Positions 56,458 to 64,000 of a stretch of 64,000 nucleotides of DNA are shown one piece after another. Source of the stretch: JACQFK01 sp036383955 (GTDB lineage Bacteria > Planctomycetota > MHYJ01 > JACPRB01); contig DASVNH010000224.1 in NCBI GenBank assembly GCA_036383955.1, positions 3,348 through 67,347 on the forward strand, in the 5' to 3' direction. The translations under genes and the position numbers were made by a program. The notes under the pieces were generated by a model. The model searched no databases. It had not been told where the DNA came from and saw nothing but the letters and a program-made list of their open reading frames with translations. Position 1 is the stretch's first letter; every line of letters starts with the position of its first letter.

Positions 56458-59400
56458 TTACCTCTTGGGCACCTCCGCCTCCCGCACCGTCGCCCCGTGC
56501 TCGTCGCTCATGACCAGCAGCGCGAAGCGGTCGACGCGGTCCAGGTCGTCCGTGCTCAGCGACGAGTAGTCGAAGCGGCCCCGCGGATCCGTGTAGCCGT
56601 CCTTGAAGAACGCGACCGTCCCGTCCTTGCTCCGCGCGTAGGCCTTCACGTAGGCCTTCGCGAGCGGCTTCTTGGTGTCGCGGCGCGACACCCGCAGCTG
56701 CCCGTAGTTCTCGACGAGCGCGACGTCCAGCTCGTGCGCGAAGCAGGGCTTCGACACCCTCCGCCCGTCCGCCACGACCTCCACGATCACGTTCGCGCCG
56801 TTGAACTCCGCCGGCAGCGCGAACGCGTGCGTCCCGCCTTTCTTCGGCAGCGTCACCTCGTCGCTCCGGTTCGGCATGATGAACCCGAAGCGGTCCGACT
56901 GCTCCTGCACGAACGGCTGCCGCGAGAAGAGCAGCTCGATGTCCATCCGGTAGTAGTTCACCCGCGCGTCCGTCAGGTTCTGGAACGTGATCGTCACCTG
57001 CCGGTTCTCCACCGCCAGGTCGAACGACGGCGCCGTCGCCGCCAGCAGCCCCTGCCGCTGGTCCCGGTCCTCCGCGTCCGTCACCGCCGCGCCGTCCCCC
57101 TCGACCTCGTCCAGCTGCGCCAGCGCGTTCTGGAACAGCTTGCGCCAGCGGTCGACCGGGTAGTCCTTGTACTTCTCCGCGACGCCCCGCGCCGCCTTCG
57201 GCTTCTCCCGGAAGAACTCCGCGTAAACCTTGAGGTAGTCGTACTGGAGGCGGGTCTCGACGTCCTCCCGCTTCACGCGGTCGAACATCGCCAGCCCCTC
57301 CTCGACGCGGTCCTGCAGGAAGAGGTAGTACGTCACCGCCAGCCGGTCGTCCGCGTCCAGCTCCGCTCGGTAGCGCAGCGCGGACACCAGCCGCTGGTAC
57401 TGTCCCGAGAAGCGGTCGTTCAGGATGCGCCTCGACGCCCCCAGCCGGTGGGAGCGCGCGTTCACGAGCGGCGCGTACTCCAGGTGCTCGTACCAGCGGC
57501 GCTCGACCGGGTCGACGGCCAGCGTCGGCGCCTCCAGACGGGCCCCGGCCCCCTTCAACCACTCTTCCTGATGGAGCAGATAGTCCCGCGCCCGCGCGGC
57601 GTCCTCGTGCCGCACGGAATAGGACCAGAGGACGTCGTGATAGACGTGCCGGGCCGCGAGGAGGTCGAGGGCGGGGCCGTAGAAGGCCTTGTCCTTCATC
57701 CGCCAGGCCGCCCGCTCCAGGTCGAGGCGGTCGATGTTGTTGTCCTTCAGGAACTTCAGCGTCGTCTTCGCGTCCGCGTGCTGCGAGACGTACTCCCAGG
57801 ACGTCGTGTCCACCTTCGTGAGGCGGTCGACGACCTTCAGCGGCCACGGCACGGCCGAGGCGACGAGCTTCTCGTTGCGGGAGACGTGGACGGGATAGTG
57901 GTCGTAGACGCCGGCCACCGGGAAGTAGAACGCGTACTCGTGCGTCTCGGTGGCGTACGAAGACAGCTCGACGTGGATCCCTTTCGTGTAAAAGCCGTTC
58001 TTGGCGGGCAGCGCCCCCAGCGGGATCTGCAGGAGCAGGTCGAGCTTGTGCGTCGACGACGTGGGATTCGTCAGCACGACCTGGCAGACGTAGACCGTGT
58101 GGACCAGGAACTCCTCGGTCACGTACTTGTCGAACGACTCCTCGCCCTCGTAGCGCTCGCGGTCGTCGTCGCGCAGGAAGTTCTGGCTGACGAGGACCGG
58201 CACCTTGTCGGCGGACGGCTCGGCGGGCCGGATCTGCCGGTGGAACACCGCCGTCAGGCTCTTCGCCGTGAACTTCATCCTGGCGCCGTCGTAGGAGGTC
58301 GCCGGCTTCTTCGCCTCGAACGGGAGGTCCAGCACCGCCAGGGCGCAGAGGATCTCGGTCAGGCTCCGGGACGCCTCGGCCAGATGCGGCGAGAGGAACG
58401 GCGTCGTGCCGTCGTGCCGCGCGTAGTCGCGCCAGAAGCGGTTGATCGTGACGAGCTCCGGCCCCTGCTGGTCGATCGGCAGCTTGTAATAGTTGTTCTC
58501 CGCCCACTCCTGCGTCTTGTCCAGCGCGCGGTAGAGCGCCTGGGCCGTCTTGCGGCGGTCGAGGTCCCGCGCCTGCGAGCGGCGCGCCCGGTTCTTCGGC
58601 GCTTCGTCCTTCTTCTTCTCCATGCGCGTGGCGCTGCGCTCGGCCTCCTCGTCGGCCTCCGAGAGCCTGTCCATCGCCATCTCGGCGGGAGCGGCGCAAT
58701 CCGCCATGCTCATCACCGACCGCGGGCCCATCGACCCCGCCTTCGCGGCGGCCGCCGTCGCGGCGCCGAAGCCGAGCGCGTCCCCGATCTCCAGGGCCTT
58801 CCCCTTCAGCGCCGTGTCGAAGCGCGCGTTCTCGGCGTTCAGGTCGCGCGACAGGAGGTCGCAGAGATCCGCGGCATGCCGCTTCACCGGGTCGCGCTCC
58901 TCGTCGATCCGGCGGCCCAGCAGGATCCGCTCGACGACGTTCAGCCGCCCGAACTCCCACGGCCGCCGGTAGCCCGCCAGGTCGTCGCCCAGCAGGCAGC
59001 GGTCCATGAACGTCTTGTCCTTCTTGTTCCGCAGGTACGGCTGGATCGCCGTCTTGAAGAACGCGGGATCCTTCTTCGACAGGAAGAAATGCAGCTCGTG
59101 GCAGGCGAACTCCGAGTACTTGGCCTTCTTCTCGGCGTCGCTCAGCGACGGCCACCGCGTCACGAACTCGAACGCGTCCAGCGTCGCCAGGCCCGACAGC
59201 GTCTTGAACAGCGCGAAGGCCCGGCCCAGGGTGTCGTACGTCTCCAGCTTCGTCGTCGTCACGTCGGCGATCTCGAGGGTGCCGCCGGCGTCGACGACCG
59301 CGACGTCCTTCTTCTCGCTGTAGTGCTTCGCGGGGTCCAGCCCCAGCAGCAGCCGCAGGTCGCGGTGCGGCGTGGAGCATTCGGGCAGGAGGACGTCGCG

Positions 59401-62400
59401 CGCCACGACGCCCGACGCGTCGACGGCGACGATCCGGACCTGGTTGGCGTGGGCGAGGGCCTTCCGCGGGATCGCCACGGCGCCGTCGGCGTCCGGCTTG
59501 AGGTTCGCGATGACGGCCGTCGGGTTCGCCAGGAAGTCGAGGCTCGAGAACGTCGCGCCCGGCGGAGGCGGAGGCGGGGGCGGCGCGGAGCGGGGCGCGG
59601 GCGCGCAGGGAGCGGGCGCTCCCGATCCCGCGTAGGCCTCGCCGGCGGCGGCGGCGGCCACGCCGGTCTGGGTGCTCCGGACGGCCCAGGGATTGAGGAG
59701 CAGGCCCGGGCGGGTCAGCATGTTCCCCGGCCAGCGCTTCGCCCGCTTGCGCTCCAGGATGTAGCGGTACTCGTCGCCGATGTCGCGGCCCGACACGTAC
59801 GCCGAGGGGGACGCGGCCAGCCCGGTCGCCCAGGGCTCCGGGACGCCCTCGCGCGCGAGCTCGTGGAACGCGGAATGGACGGGGAGGTAGCGCGTGGCGA
59901 AAACGTGGACGCGCGTCGTCGGCGTGGCGTTCTCCACGCGGACCCGCAGCTCGTCCTTGCCGGCCTTGATCTTCGAAATCTGGAGGGCGGCGTCCCCCGA
60001 CTCTTCCAGCAGCCGCGTGCCCGCGGCCAGCCAGCCGGCGGCGCGGACGCCGTCGCTGATCCTCAGCTGGATCGCCGCGTCCTCGTCCTTGAGGACCAGC
60101 TCGTAGTCCCCCGGTCCCAGGGGGCCCAGCGTCAGGAAGCCGTCTTTCACGCCCAGGACGTCGAACCAGTCCGCCCGATACGTCCCGTTGACGCGCTCCA
60201 GCAGCGCGGCGGAGAGGCGGCTCGGGGCGTCGCCCATGAACGGCACCCGGACGGGCTCGCCCGCGCGGGCGTGGATCGTCGACGGCCGCGAGCAGAGGTC
60301 GCGGGGCGGGGTCCAGCTCTGCTCCGCGCCCGACGGCAGCGAAGCCCGGATCTGGACGACTCCCTCGAGCGCGCCGAGCTCGACCCGGCCGCGGGCGTCG
60401 GTCTGCAGCGTCCAGCTCCGCTCGAAGCTGAACTCGCGGTGGCGCAGCGAGAGGGTCACAGGGACGGCGGCCCGCGCTTCCCCGGTCTTGCCGAGCGCGT
60501 TGATCACGTAGCCCTTCTCGGCGCGGGCGAGGTGGAGGTCCTGGGTCTGCTCGGTCGCTTCGATGCCGTTCAGCGTGAAGTCGCGCTGGTCGGCCACGTC
60601 GACCTTGCGGCCGCTGCCGAGCGCTTCCACGCGGGCGCGGACCTGGAAGGAGAGGTGGACGACGTCCTCCGGCACCTGGAACGGCACCACGGTCTCGCGG
60701 TCGTCGCGGAGTTCCAAGCCGCGGATCTCCATCGTGGTTTCGACGCCGTGGCGGTCGCGGGAGAGGACGGAGAGGAGCGGCGTCTCCAGCAGCTTGAGGC
60801 TGATGGAGGCGCCGTGGACGCGGAGCGACGGCCGCAGCAGGACCTGGGCTTCGGCGCGCCGGAGCAGCGCCTCGCGGTCGACGTAGATCCCGGCGGTGAA
60901 GTCGTAGGTTTCGGCGCGGTGGTCGAAGGCCTCGAGGGTCGTGAGCGCGCCGTGCCGGAGCAGGATCGCCTGCCGGCCGGGCCGCTCGCTGAAGGGGATC
61001 GCGATCTCCCCTTCCTTGTCGGCGGCGTACTCGCGGCCGCCCATCCAGATCGAGGCGTCGCGCAGGGGGGTGAAGTCCTCGTCCAGGACCGTGAACACGT
61101 GGCCCGCCGCGCCGACGCGCTCGACGAAGCGCAGGCGGCCCTTGCGGATCAGGGCCCGGCTGCTGATGCCGCCGCCGATGAACTCGACGACGTACACGCC
61201 CGGCCGCGCGAGCGACGGGAAGTCGAACGTGCGCCGCACGCGGCGCGCGGGCGCCTCCTTGTACACGACGGCCCGCTCCTCGGCGGCGACCAGGCCGTCG
61301 AGGTCGAGGCTCGTGTCGACCTCCTCCCCGCGGGAGAGGAAGACGTTGAGGGTGTTGATCTCGAAGACCTTCACGACAAGGTTCTCGACGTTCTTGACGT
61401 CGACGTCGATCGACACCTTGTCGGACGCGCGATAGAGCGCGCGGTTGTGCGGCGGGAACGTGACCTCGACGCGGTCCTTGAGCGCCTGGTAGCGGCCGGG
61501 GTCGTTGAGCAGCGAGTACCACTTCTCCATGTCGCCGACGCCGTTCAGGATCTTGGTTTCGGCGAACACGATCTTCAGCCAGCCGTCCTGGATCCAGGTC
61601 TCGTAGGCCTTGTAGTCCTTGGCGTCGACGAAGAAGCGGGAGAGGTAGTCGACGACCAGGGCTTCGTCGCTCGACACCGTGGGCAGGCCCGTGACGGCCT
61701 CGAAGCCGCGCCCGAGGCTGACGATGCCGGCGCGCTTCGCCGGGTCGTGGGAGCAGGCCTCGATGTACTTCGGGGCGGCGTAGGAGACGTGGCGCGGGAT
61801 CTTGACGTACTCGTCGAAGCGGCCGCGCTCGTAAACGCCCTGGGATCGGTCGAAGTCGAGCCGGTGATACAGCACGTGCAGCTTGAGCGCGTTGAACGCC
61901 GGGACGAGGTCCTTCACCAGGTCCCAGAGCTCGTCGAGGTAGGCGCTCTTCAGCTCCGGATCGTTCCCGTCGTCCTCGGGCCCGGGACGTCGCCGGACGA
62001 TCAGCGCGTGGACGAAGTTCTCGACCTTGAGGAGGGCGGGATCCTTCTTCGCCATCTCCTCGAGCTGGGCGCGGGTCAGCGTCTGGTGGATCGGGAGGGA
62101 GCCGAAGCCCCCGCTGTGCTTGTGCTTGAGGTCGGCCAGGACGAGCTCGGCGAGTTGGGGGACGTCGGGCCGCTTCAGCCGCTGCAGGAGGGCGCGGCGG
62201 CGGTCGGGTTCCAGCTTTTCGCCGGCGAGGGCGTCGAGGGCGGCGTCGCTGAAGCCCTGGAGGTCGGTGGCCCCGCCGTAGCTCCAGGCGGCGCTCATCC
62301 AGGCTTCGCGCGCGGTCTCGGAGGCGGAGAGCTTCGTGGGATAGTCGGTGGTCTGGCCTTCGATCTCCTGTTCGTGGCCGAAGCCGAGGCCCAGTTCCTG

Positions 62401-62661
62401 CCGGATCGTCTCGAAGCCGTCGCTGAGGTTCTTCGGGAGGCCGAGGAGCGTGCGGCGGCGCTTGATCTCCTGGGCGCGGGCGGTCCAGCCGTGGCGCTGG
62501 ACCCAGGTGTCGAGGAGCTTGCCGACCTCCTCCAGCCGCCGGGCCTGCTCGTGCCAGAGGCAGTGGTAGTAGTAATAGTCCTCGGTGCCGGGGATGAGCT
62601 GCTTGAGCGCTTCGGCCTTGTCCTGGGCCAGCGCGAAGGTTTCGTCGAACGATGTGTCCAT
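56458..62661 (-). CDS. Giant (2067 aa) protein with macroglobulin-like segments
   Basis: No signal peptide. Residues 1-400 are helical with no known family. From about residue 395, FPPHNRALYRASDKVSIDVDVKNVENLVVKVFEI and FPSLARPGVYVVEFIGG match the MG-domain style of bacterial alpha-2-macroglobulins (RxxYRxxDxV-type start). More beta domains follow to ~1000, with SPDGY/DARGRVELG-type strands. A Pro-rich linker (PAPRSAPPPPPPPPG) lies near residue 1020. There is no CxEQ thioester motif. The second half has helical, TPR-like parts (residues ~1500-1850) and ends in a carboxypeptidase-regulatory-like beta domain (LAKAYVKAYARSKDGTVAFFKDGYTDPRGRF). It is probably a large structural or surface-linked protein; the function is unknown. 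Confidence 0.85.
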   Translation of the reverse strand: MDTSFDETFALAQDKAEALKQLIPGTEDYYYYHCLWHEQARRLEEVGKLLDTWVQRHGWTARAQEIKRRRTLLGLPKNLSDGFETIRQELGLGFGHEQEIEGQTTDYPTKLSASETAREAWMSAAWSYGGATDLQGFSDAALDALAGEKLEPDRRRALLQRLKRPDVPQLAELVLADLKHKHSGGFGSLPIHQTLTRAQLEEMAKKDPALLKVENFVHALIVRRRPGPEDDGNDPELKSAYLDELWDLVKDLVPAFNALKLHVLYHRLDFDRSQGVYERGRFDEYVKIPRHVSYAAPKYIEACSHDPAKRAGIVSLGRGFEAVTGLPTVSSDEALVVDYLSRFFVDAKDYKAYETWIQDGWLKIVFAETKILNGVGDMEKWYSLLNDPGRYQALKDRVEVTFPPHNRALYRASDKVSIDVDVKNVENLVVKVFEINTLNVFLSRGEEVDTSLDLDGLVAAEERAVVYKEAPARRVRRTFDFPSLARPGVYVVEFIGGGISSRALIRKGRLRFVERVGAAGHVFTVLDEDFTPLRDASIWMGGREYAADKEGEIAIPFSERPGRQAILLRHGALTTLEAFDHRAETYDFTAGIYVDREALLRRAEAQVLLRPSLRVHGASISLKLLETPLLSVLSRDRHGVETTMEIRGLELRDDRETVVPFQVPEDVVHLSFQVRARVEALGSGRKVDVADQRDFTLNGIEATEQTQDLHLARAEKGYVINALGKTGEARAAVPVTLSLRHREFSFERSWTLQTDARGRVELGALEGVVQIRASLPSGAEQSWTPPRDLCSRPSTIHARAGEPVRVPFMGDAPSRLSAALLERVNGTYRADWFDVLGVKDGFLTLGPLGPGDYELVLKDEDAAIQLRISDGVRAAGWLAAGTRLLEESGDAALQISKIKAGKDELRVRVENATPTTRVHVFATRYLPVHSAFHELAREGVPEPWATGLAASPSAYVSGRDIGDEYRYILERKRAKRWPGNMLTRPGLLLNPWAVRSTQTGVAAAAAGEAYAGSGAPAPCAPAPRSAPPPPPPPPGATFSSLDFLANPTAVIANLKPDADGAVAIPRKALAHANQVRIVAVDASGVVARDVLLPECSTPHRDLRLLLGLDPAKHYSEKKDVAVVDAGGTLEIADVTTTKLETYDTLGRAFALFKTLSGLATLDAFEFVTRWPSLSDAEKKAKYSEFACHELHFFLSKKDPAFFKTAIQPYLRNKKDKTFMDRCLLGDDLAGYRRPWEFGRLNVVERILLGRRIDEERDPVKRHAADLCDLLSRDLNAENARFDTALKGKALEIGDALGFGAATAAAAKAGSMGPRSVMSMADCAAPAEMAMDRLSEADEEAERSATRMEKKKDEAPKNRARRSQARDLDRRKTAQALYRALDKTQEWAENNYYKLPIDQQGPELVTINRFWRDYARHDGTTPFLSPHLAEASRSLTEILCALAVLDLPFEAKKPATSYDGARMKFTAKSLTAVFHRQIRPAEPSADKVPVLVSQNFLRDDDRERYEGEESFDKYVTEEFLVHTVYVCQVVLTNPTSSTHKLDLLLQIPLGALPAKNGFYTKGIHVELSSYATETHEYAFYFPVAGVYDHYPVHVSRNEKLVASAVPWPLKVVDRLTKVDTTSWEYVSQHADAKTTLKFLKDNNIDRLDLERAAWRMKDKAFYGPALDLLAARHVYHDVLWSYSVRHEDAARARDYLLHQEEWLKGAGARLEAPTLAVDPVERRWYEHLEYAPLVNARSHRLGASRRILNDRFSGQYQRLVSALRYRAELDADDRLAVTYYLFLQDRVEEGLAMFDRVKREDVETRLQYDYLKVYAEFFREKPKAARGVAEKYKDYPVDRWRKLFQNALAQLDEVEGDGAAVTDAEDRDQRQGLLAATAPSFDLAVENRQVTITFQNLTDARVNYYRMDIELLFSRQPFVQEQSDRFGFIMPNRSDEVTLPKKGGTHAFALPAEFNGANVIVEVVADGRRVSKPCFAHELDVALVENYGQLRVSRRDTKKPLAKAYVKAYARSKDGTVAFFKDGYTDPRGRFDYSSLSTDDLDRVDRFALLVMSDEHGATVREAEVPKR

Positions 62662-62725
62662 GGGCTCCTCTTTCTATGTGCCGCCCAGTAGAAAAGCACA
62701 TAAGTCATGTAGTTACACCGAAAAA

Positions 62726-62826
62726 GTAGCCAGTAGACGGTAGCCAGTAGACAGGCATCCCCCCCTCCCCCCCCCGGGGGGGGCAGGGGGGGACTCTCTG
62801 GCTACGGTCTACTGTCTACTGGCTAC
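62726..62826. repeat. Inverted 13-mer tandem repeat around a C/G-tract hairpin
   Basis: Left arm: GTAGCCAGTAGAC twice (62726-62754). Centre: C7-T-C9-G8-CA-G7 (62759-62792). Right arm: the reverse complement of the same unit in two near-copies (about 62797-62826). The centre matches 2811-2836 except for one T. It lies between two minus-strand genes, so it could terminate or attenuate. Confidence 0.78.
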
Positions 62827-62832
62827 GGGGGC

Positions 62833-63840
62833 TTAGAAGTGGAGGTGGAGGCCGAGGCCGATGGTCTCGATCTTCTCGTCGAAGAACTGGCCGTCGGGGT
62901 TGTTGCCCCGGTAGTACTCGACGAGCAGCAGGACCCGGCGCTTGGCCGTGTCGGGCTTCTCGAATTCGACGCCCAGCCGCGCGCTGATGTCGATCTCGTT
63001 GCCTCCCTCCCGGGGGCGCTGGAGGTCGAGCGCCGCCACGGGGCTGAGGAAACCACCGAACCAGCCCGCCCGGGAGTCGAACTCGGCGCCGGCCTGGGCC
63101 GAGCCGGGCTTCACGTCCGCGGGGTCGGTGTGGAGCAGGTAGCCCGCGCCCGCGTAGAGGCGGAGCTGCTCGAAGAGCGCGAACGAGACCTTCAGGTCCA
63201 CGCCCTCGTAGCTGAGATTGACGCGGTCGATCGACGTCCGGAGCAGGAACTCGTCCCCGAGGTGGGAGCTCTGGTGGTAGAAGCGGAGCTGGGCCGAGAC
63301 GGGGCCGCCGCGCCAGGCCAGGGGCACGCCGGCCATATAGTCGGCGTTGATCAGGTCGAAGGACTCCGCGTCCATGTCGAAGGTCGCGAAGACGCCGGCC
63401 TGGATCCCGAGCTCGAAGCGCCCGGCGCCGGCGCTGTCGTAGCCGGCCAGGCTGAAGAACTCGCCGAAGTTGAGGGAGGCGGACTCACTGAGGAGGTCGT
63501 CCTCCCCCGAATGGACTTTGTAGGACCACGAGAAGTGCGGCCAGCGGGGATCCGCCAGCAGCGGGCGGAAGAGCCGCCAGTCGGGGAAGAGCTCCCAGCC
63601 CGTCGACGTCGCGGGCCCTTCCAGGAGCTCCACGCGGGTCACGCCGGGGATCTTGGACAGCGCGGCGACCACTTTGTCCTTGTCCGTCTCCCCCCACCCG
63701 TCGCCGCGGAGGGTCAGGCGGCCGCGGTCGAACCGGACCTCGACCCCCTTCAGGGAGAACTCGCGCTCCAGGATCGCCGCCGCGTAGCCGGCGACGTATC
63801 CCTCGTCCCCTTGAAGGGCGAGCAGCAGCGCCAAGAGCAT
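62833..63840 (-). CDS. DUF1207 outer-membrane protein with BON-like start
   Basis: A 335-residue exported protein. Signal: MLLALLLALQG. Residues ~10-75 resemble a BON domain (AAILEREFSLKGVEVRFDRGRLTLRGDG...KVVAALSKIPGVTRVELL). The remainder is the DUF1207 beta-barrel: FRPLLADPRWPHFSWSY, ELGIQAGVFATFDMDAESFDLINADYMAGVPL and FYHQSSHLGDEFLLR are family hallmarks. It probably sits in the outer membrane; the role is unknown. The ATG overlaps the stop of the upstream gene by one base (TGATG). Confidence 0.9.
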   Translation of the reverse strand: MLLALLLALQGDEGYVAGYAAAILEREFSLKGVEVRFDRGRLTLRGDGWGETDKDKVVAALSKIPGVTRVELLEGPATSTGWELFPDWRLFRPLLADPRWPHFSWSYKVHSGEDDLLSESASLNFGEFFSLAGYDSAGAGRFELGIQAGVFATFDMDAESFDLINADYMAGVPLAWRGGPVSAQLRFYHQSSHLGDEFLLRTSIDRVNLSYEGVDLKVSFALFEQLRLYAGAGYLLHTDPADVKPGSAQAGAEFDSRAGWFGGFLSPVAALDLQRPREGGNEIDISARLGVEFEKPDTAKRRVLLLVEYYRGNNPDGQFFDEKIETIGLGLHLHF

Positions 63841-64000
63841 CAGTCGCCGCCGGCCGTCTCGCGCGGCTTCAGAAGCACCAGGGTCAGCTGCCCGGACGGC
63901 TCCCACTCCGACAGGAATCCCGCGACGCCGTTCTTCCGCCAGCCGCGCGCCGGATCGAGCGTCGCCAGCACCTGCCTTTCGGGATGGAAGCCGACGACCA
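63840..64000 (-). CDS. C-terminal part of a C39-like papain-fold protein (5' end outside window)
   Basis: The last ~53 codons: VVGFHPERQVLATLDPARGW...GVAGFLSEWEPSGQLTLVLLKP. The pattern VVG(F/Y)..DPARG..FL..WE..G...L matches the C-terminal half of C39-type cysteine peptidase domains, where the upstream His-Tyr-Val would hold the catalytic His. The catalytic residues lie outside the window. It is co-transcribed with the DUF1207 gene. Confidence 0.6.
   Translation of the reverse strand, partial: VVGFHPERQVLATLDPARGWRKNGVAGFLSEWEPSGQLTLVLLKPRETAGGD

Noticed and set aside
56026..62691. A 2221-codon open frame on the plus strand
   Set aside because: Arg/Val-rich shadow of the minus-strand 2067-residue gene; no domain, start or ribosome site. 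High GC leaves long stop-free frames.

Overview
The window is GC-rich chromosomal DNA that looks planctomycete-like. The reasons are paired secreted sulfatases, several sialate-O-acetylesterase-type (SASA) secreted enzymes, a DUF1207 outer-membrane protein, secreted PDZ/HEAT and transglutaminase-like proteins, an XylR-N/V4R sigma-54 activator, a large RHS/YD-repeat protein and a type II secretion (T2SS) cluster. This assignment is inferred from gene families only; no rRNA or ribosomal protein gene is present.

Layout. 1-2.8 kb (+): two sulfatases and a dienelactone-hydrolase-like enzyme, with two copies of a 29-bp AT-rich palindrome. 2.9-5.2 kb (-): tsaD and an S41 processing protease. 5.3-6.3 kb (+): a coiled-coil protein. 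6.3-13.8 kb: a compact stress-type locus. It has four sigma-54 (-24/-12) promoters around one sigma-54 activator gene, and encodes an RRM RNA-binding protein, an HPF-like ribosome hibernation factor, GroES/GroEL, a stand-alone CBM48 protein, a GNAT acetyltransferase and a pirin-like protein. 13.8-24.5 kb: secreted or exported enzymes (transglutaminase-like, PDZ/HEAT, two SASA esterases, a HExxH protease with a VHL-like domain, an S9 peptidase).

24.7-51.5 kb: a 26.65-kb segment bounded by a direct repeat of about 96 bp. The repeat carries a complete consensus promoter and the first 38 nt of tRNA-Phe. The left tRNA copy is cut exactly after the anticodon loop and the right copy is intact. Both ends also carry an internal ATTAGGACAAA-type repeat, so this looks like an integrated island without a visible integrase. 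Its left part is clearly lower in GC and holds an unknown protein, a broken pRiA4b-ORF3-like gene, two paralogous secreted proteins and a giant RHS protein whose signal peptide is separated from its body by an in-frame TGA. Its right part is GC-rich and holds polyprenol-type glycosyltransferases, a TPR lipoprotein, an eleven-gene gspLMKCDEFGHIJ T2SS operon and a LuxR-type regulator. Whether the whole 26.65 kb moved as one unit is uncertain.

51.4-64 kb: tRNA-Phe, a membrane protein and an RsbU-like phosphatase with matching leaderless promoters, a tiny Lys-rich protein, an AI-2E-family permease, a Cu/Zn superoxide dismutase lipoprotein, a 2067-residue protein with macroglobulin-like segments, a DUF1207 outer-membrane protein and the end of a C39-like protein. 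Three intergenic regions carry unusual self-complementary elements built from short tandem repeats; two share an almost identical C-tract/G-tract hairpin core.
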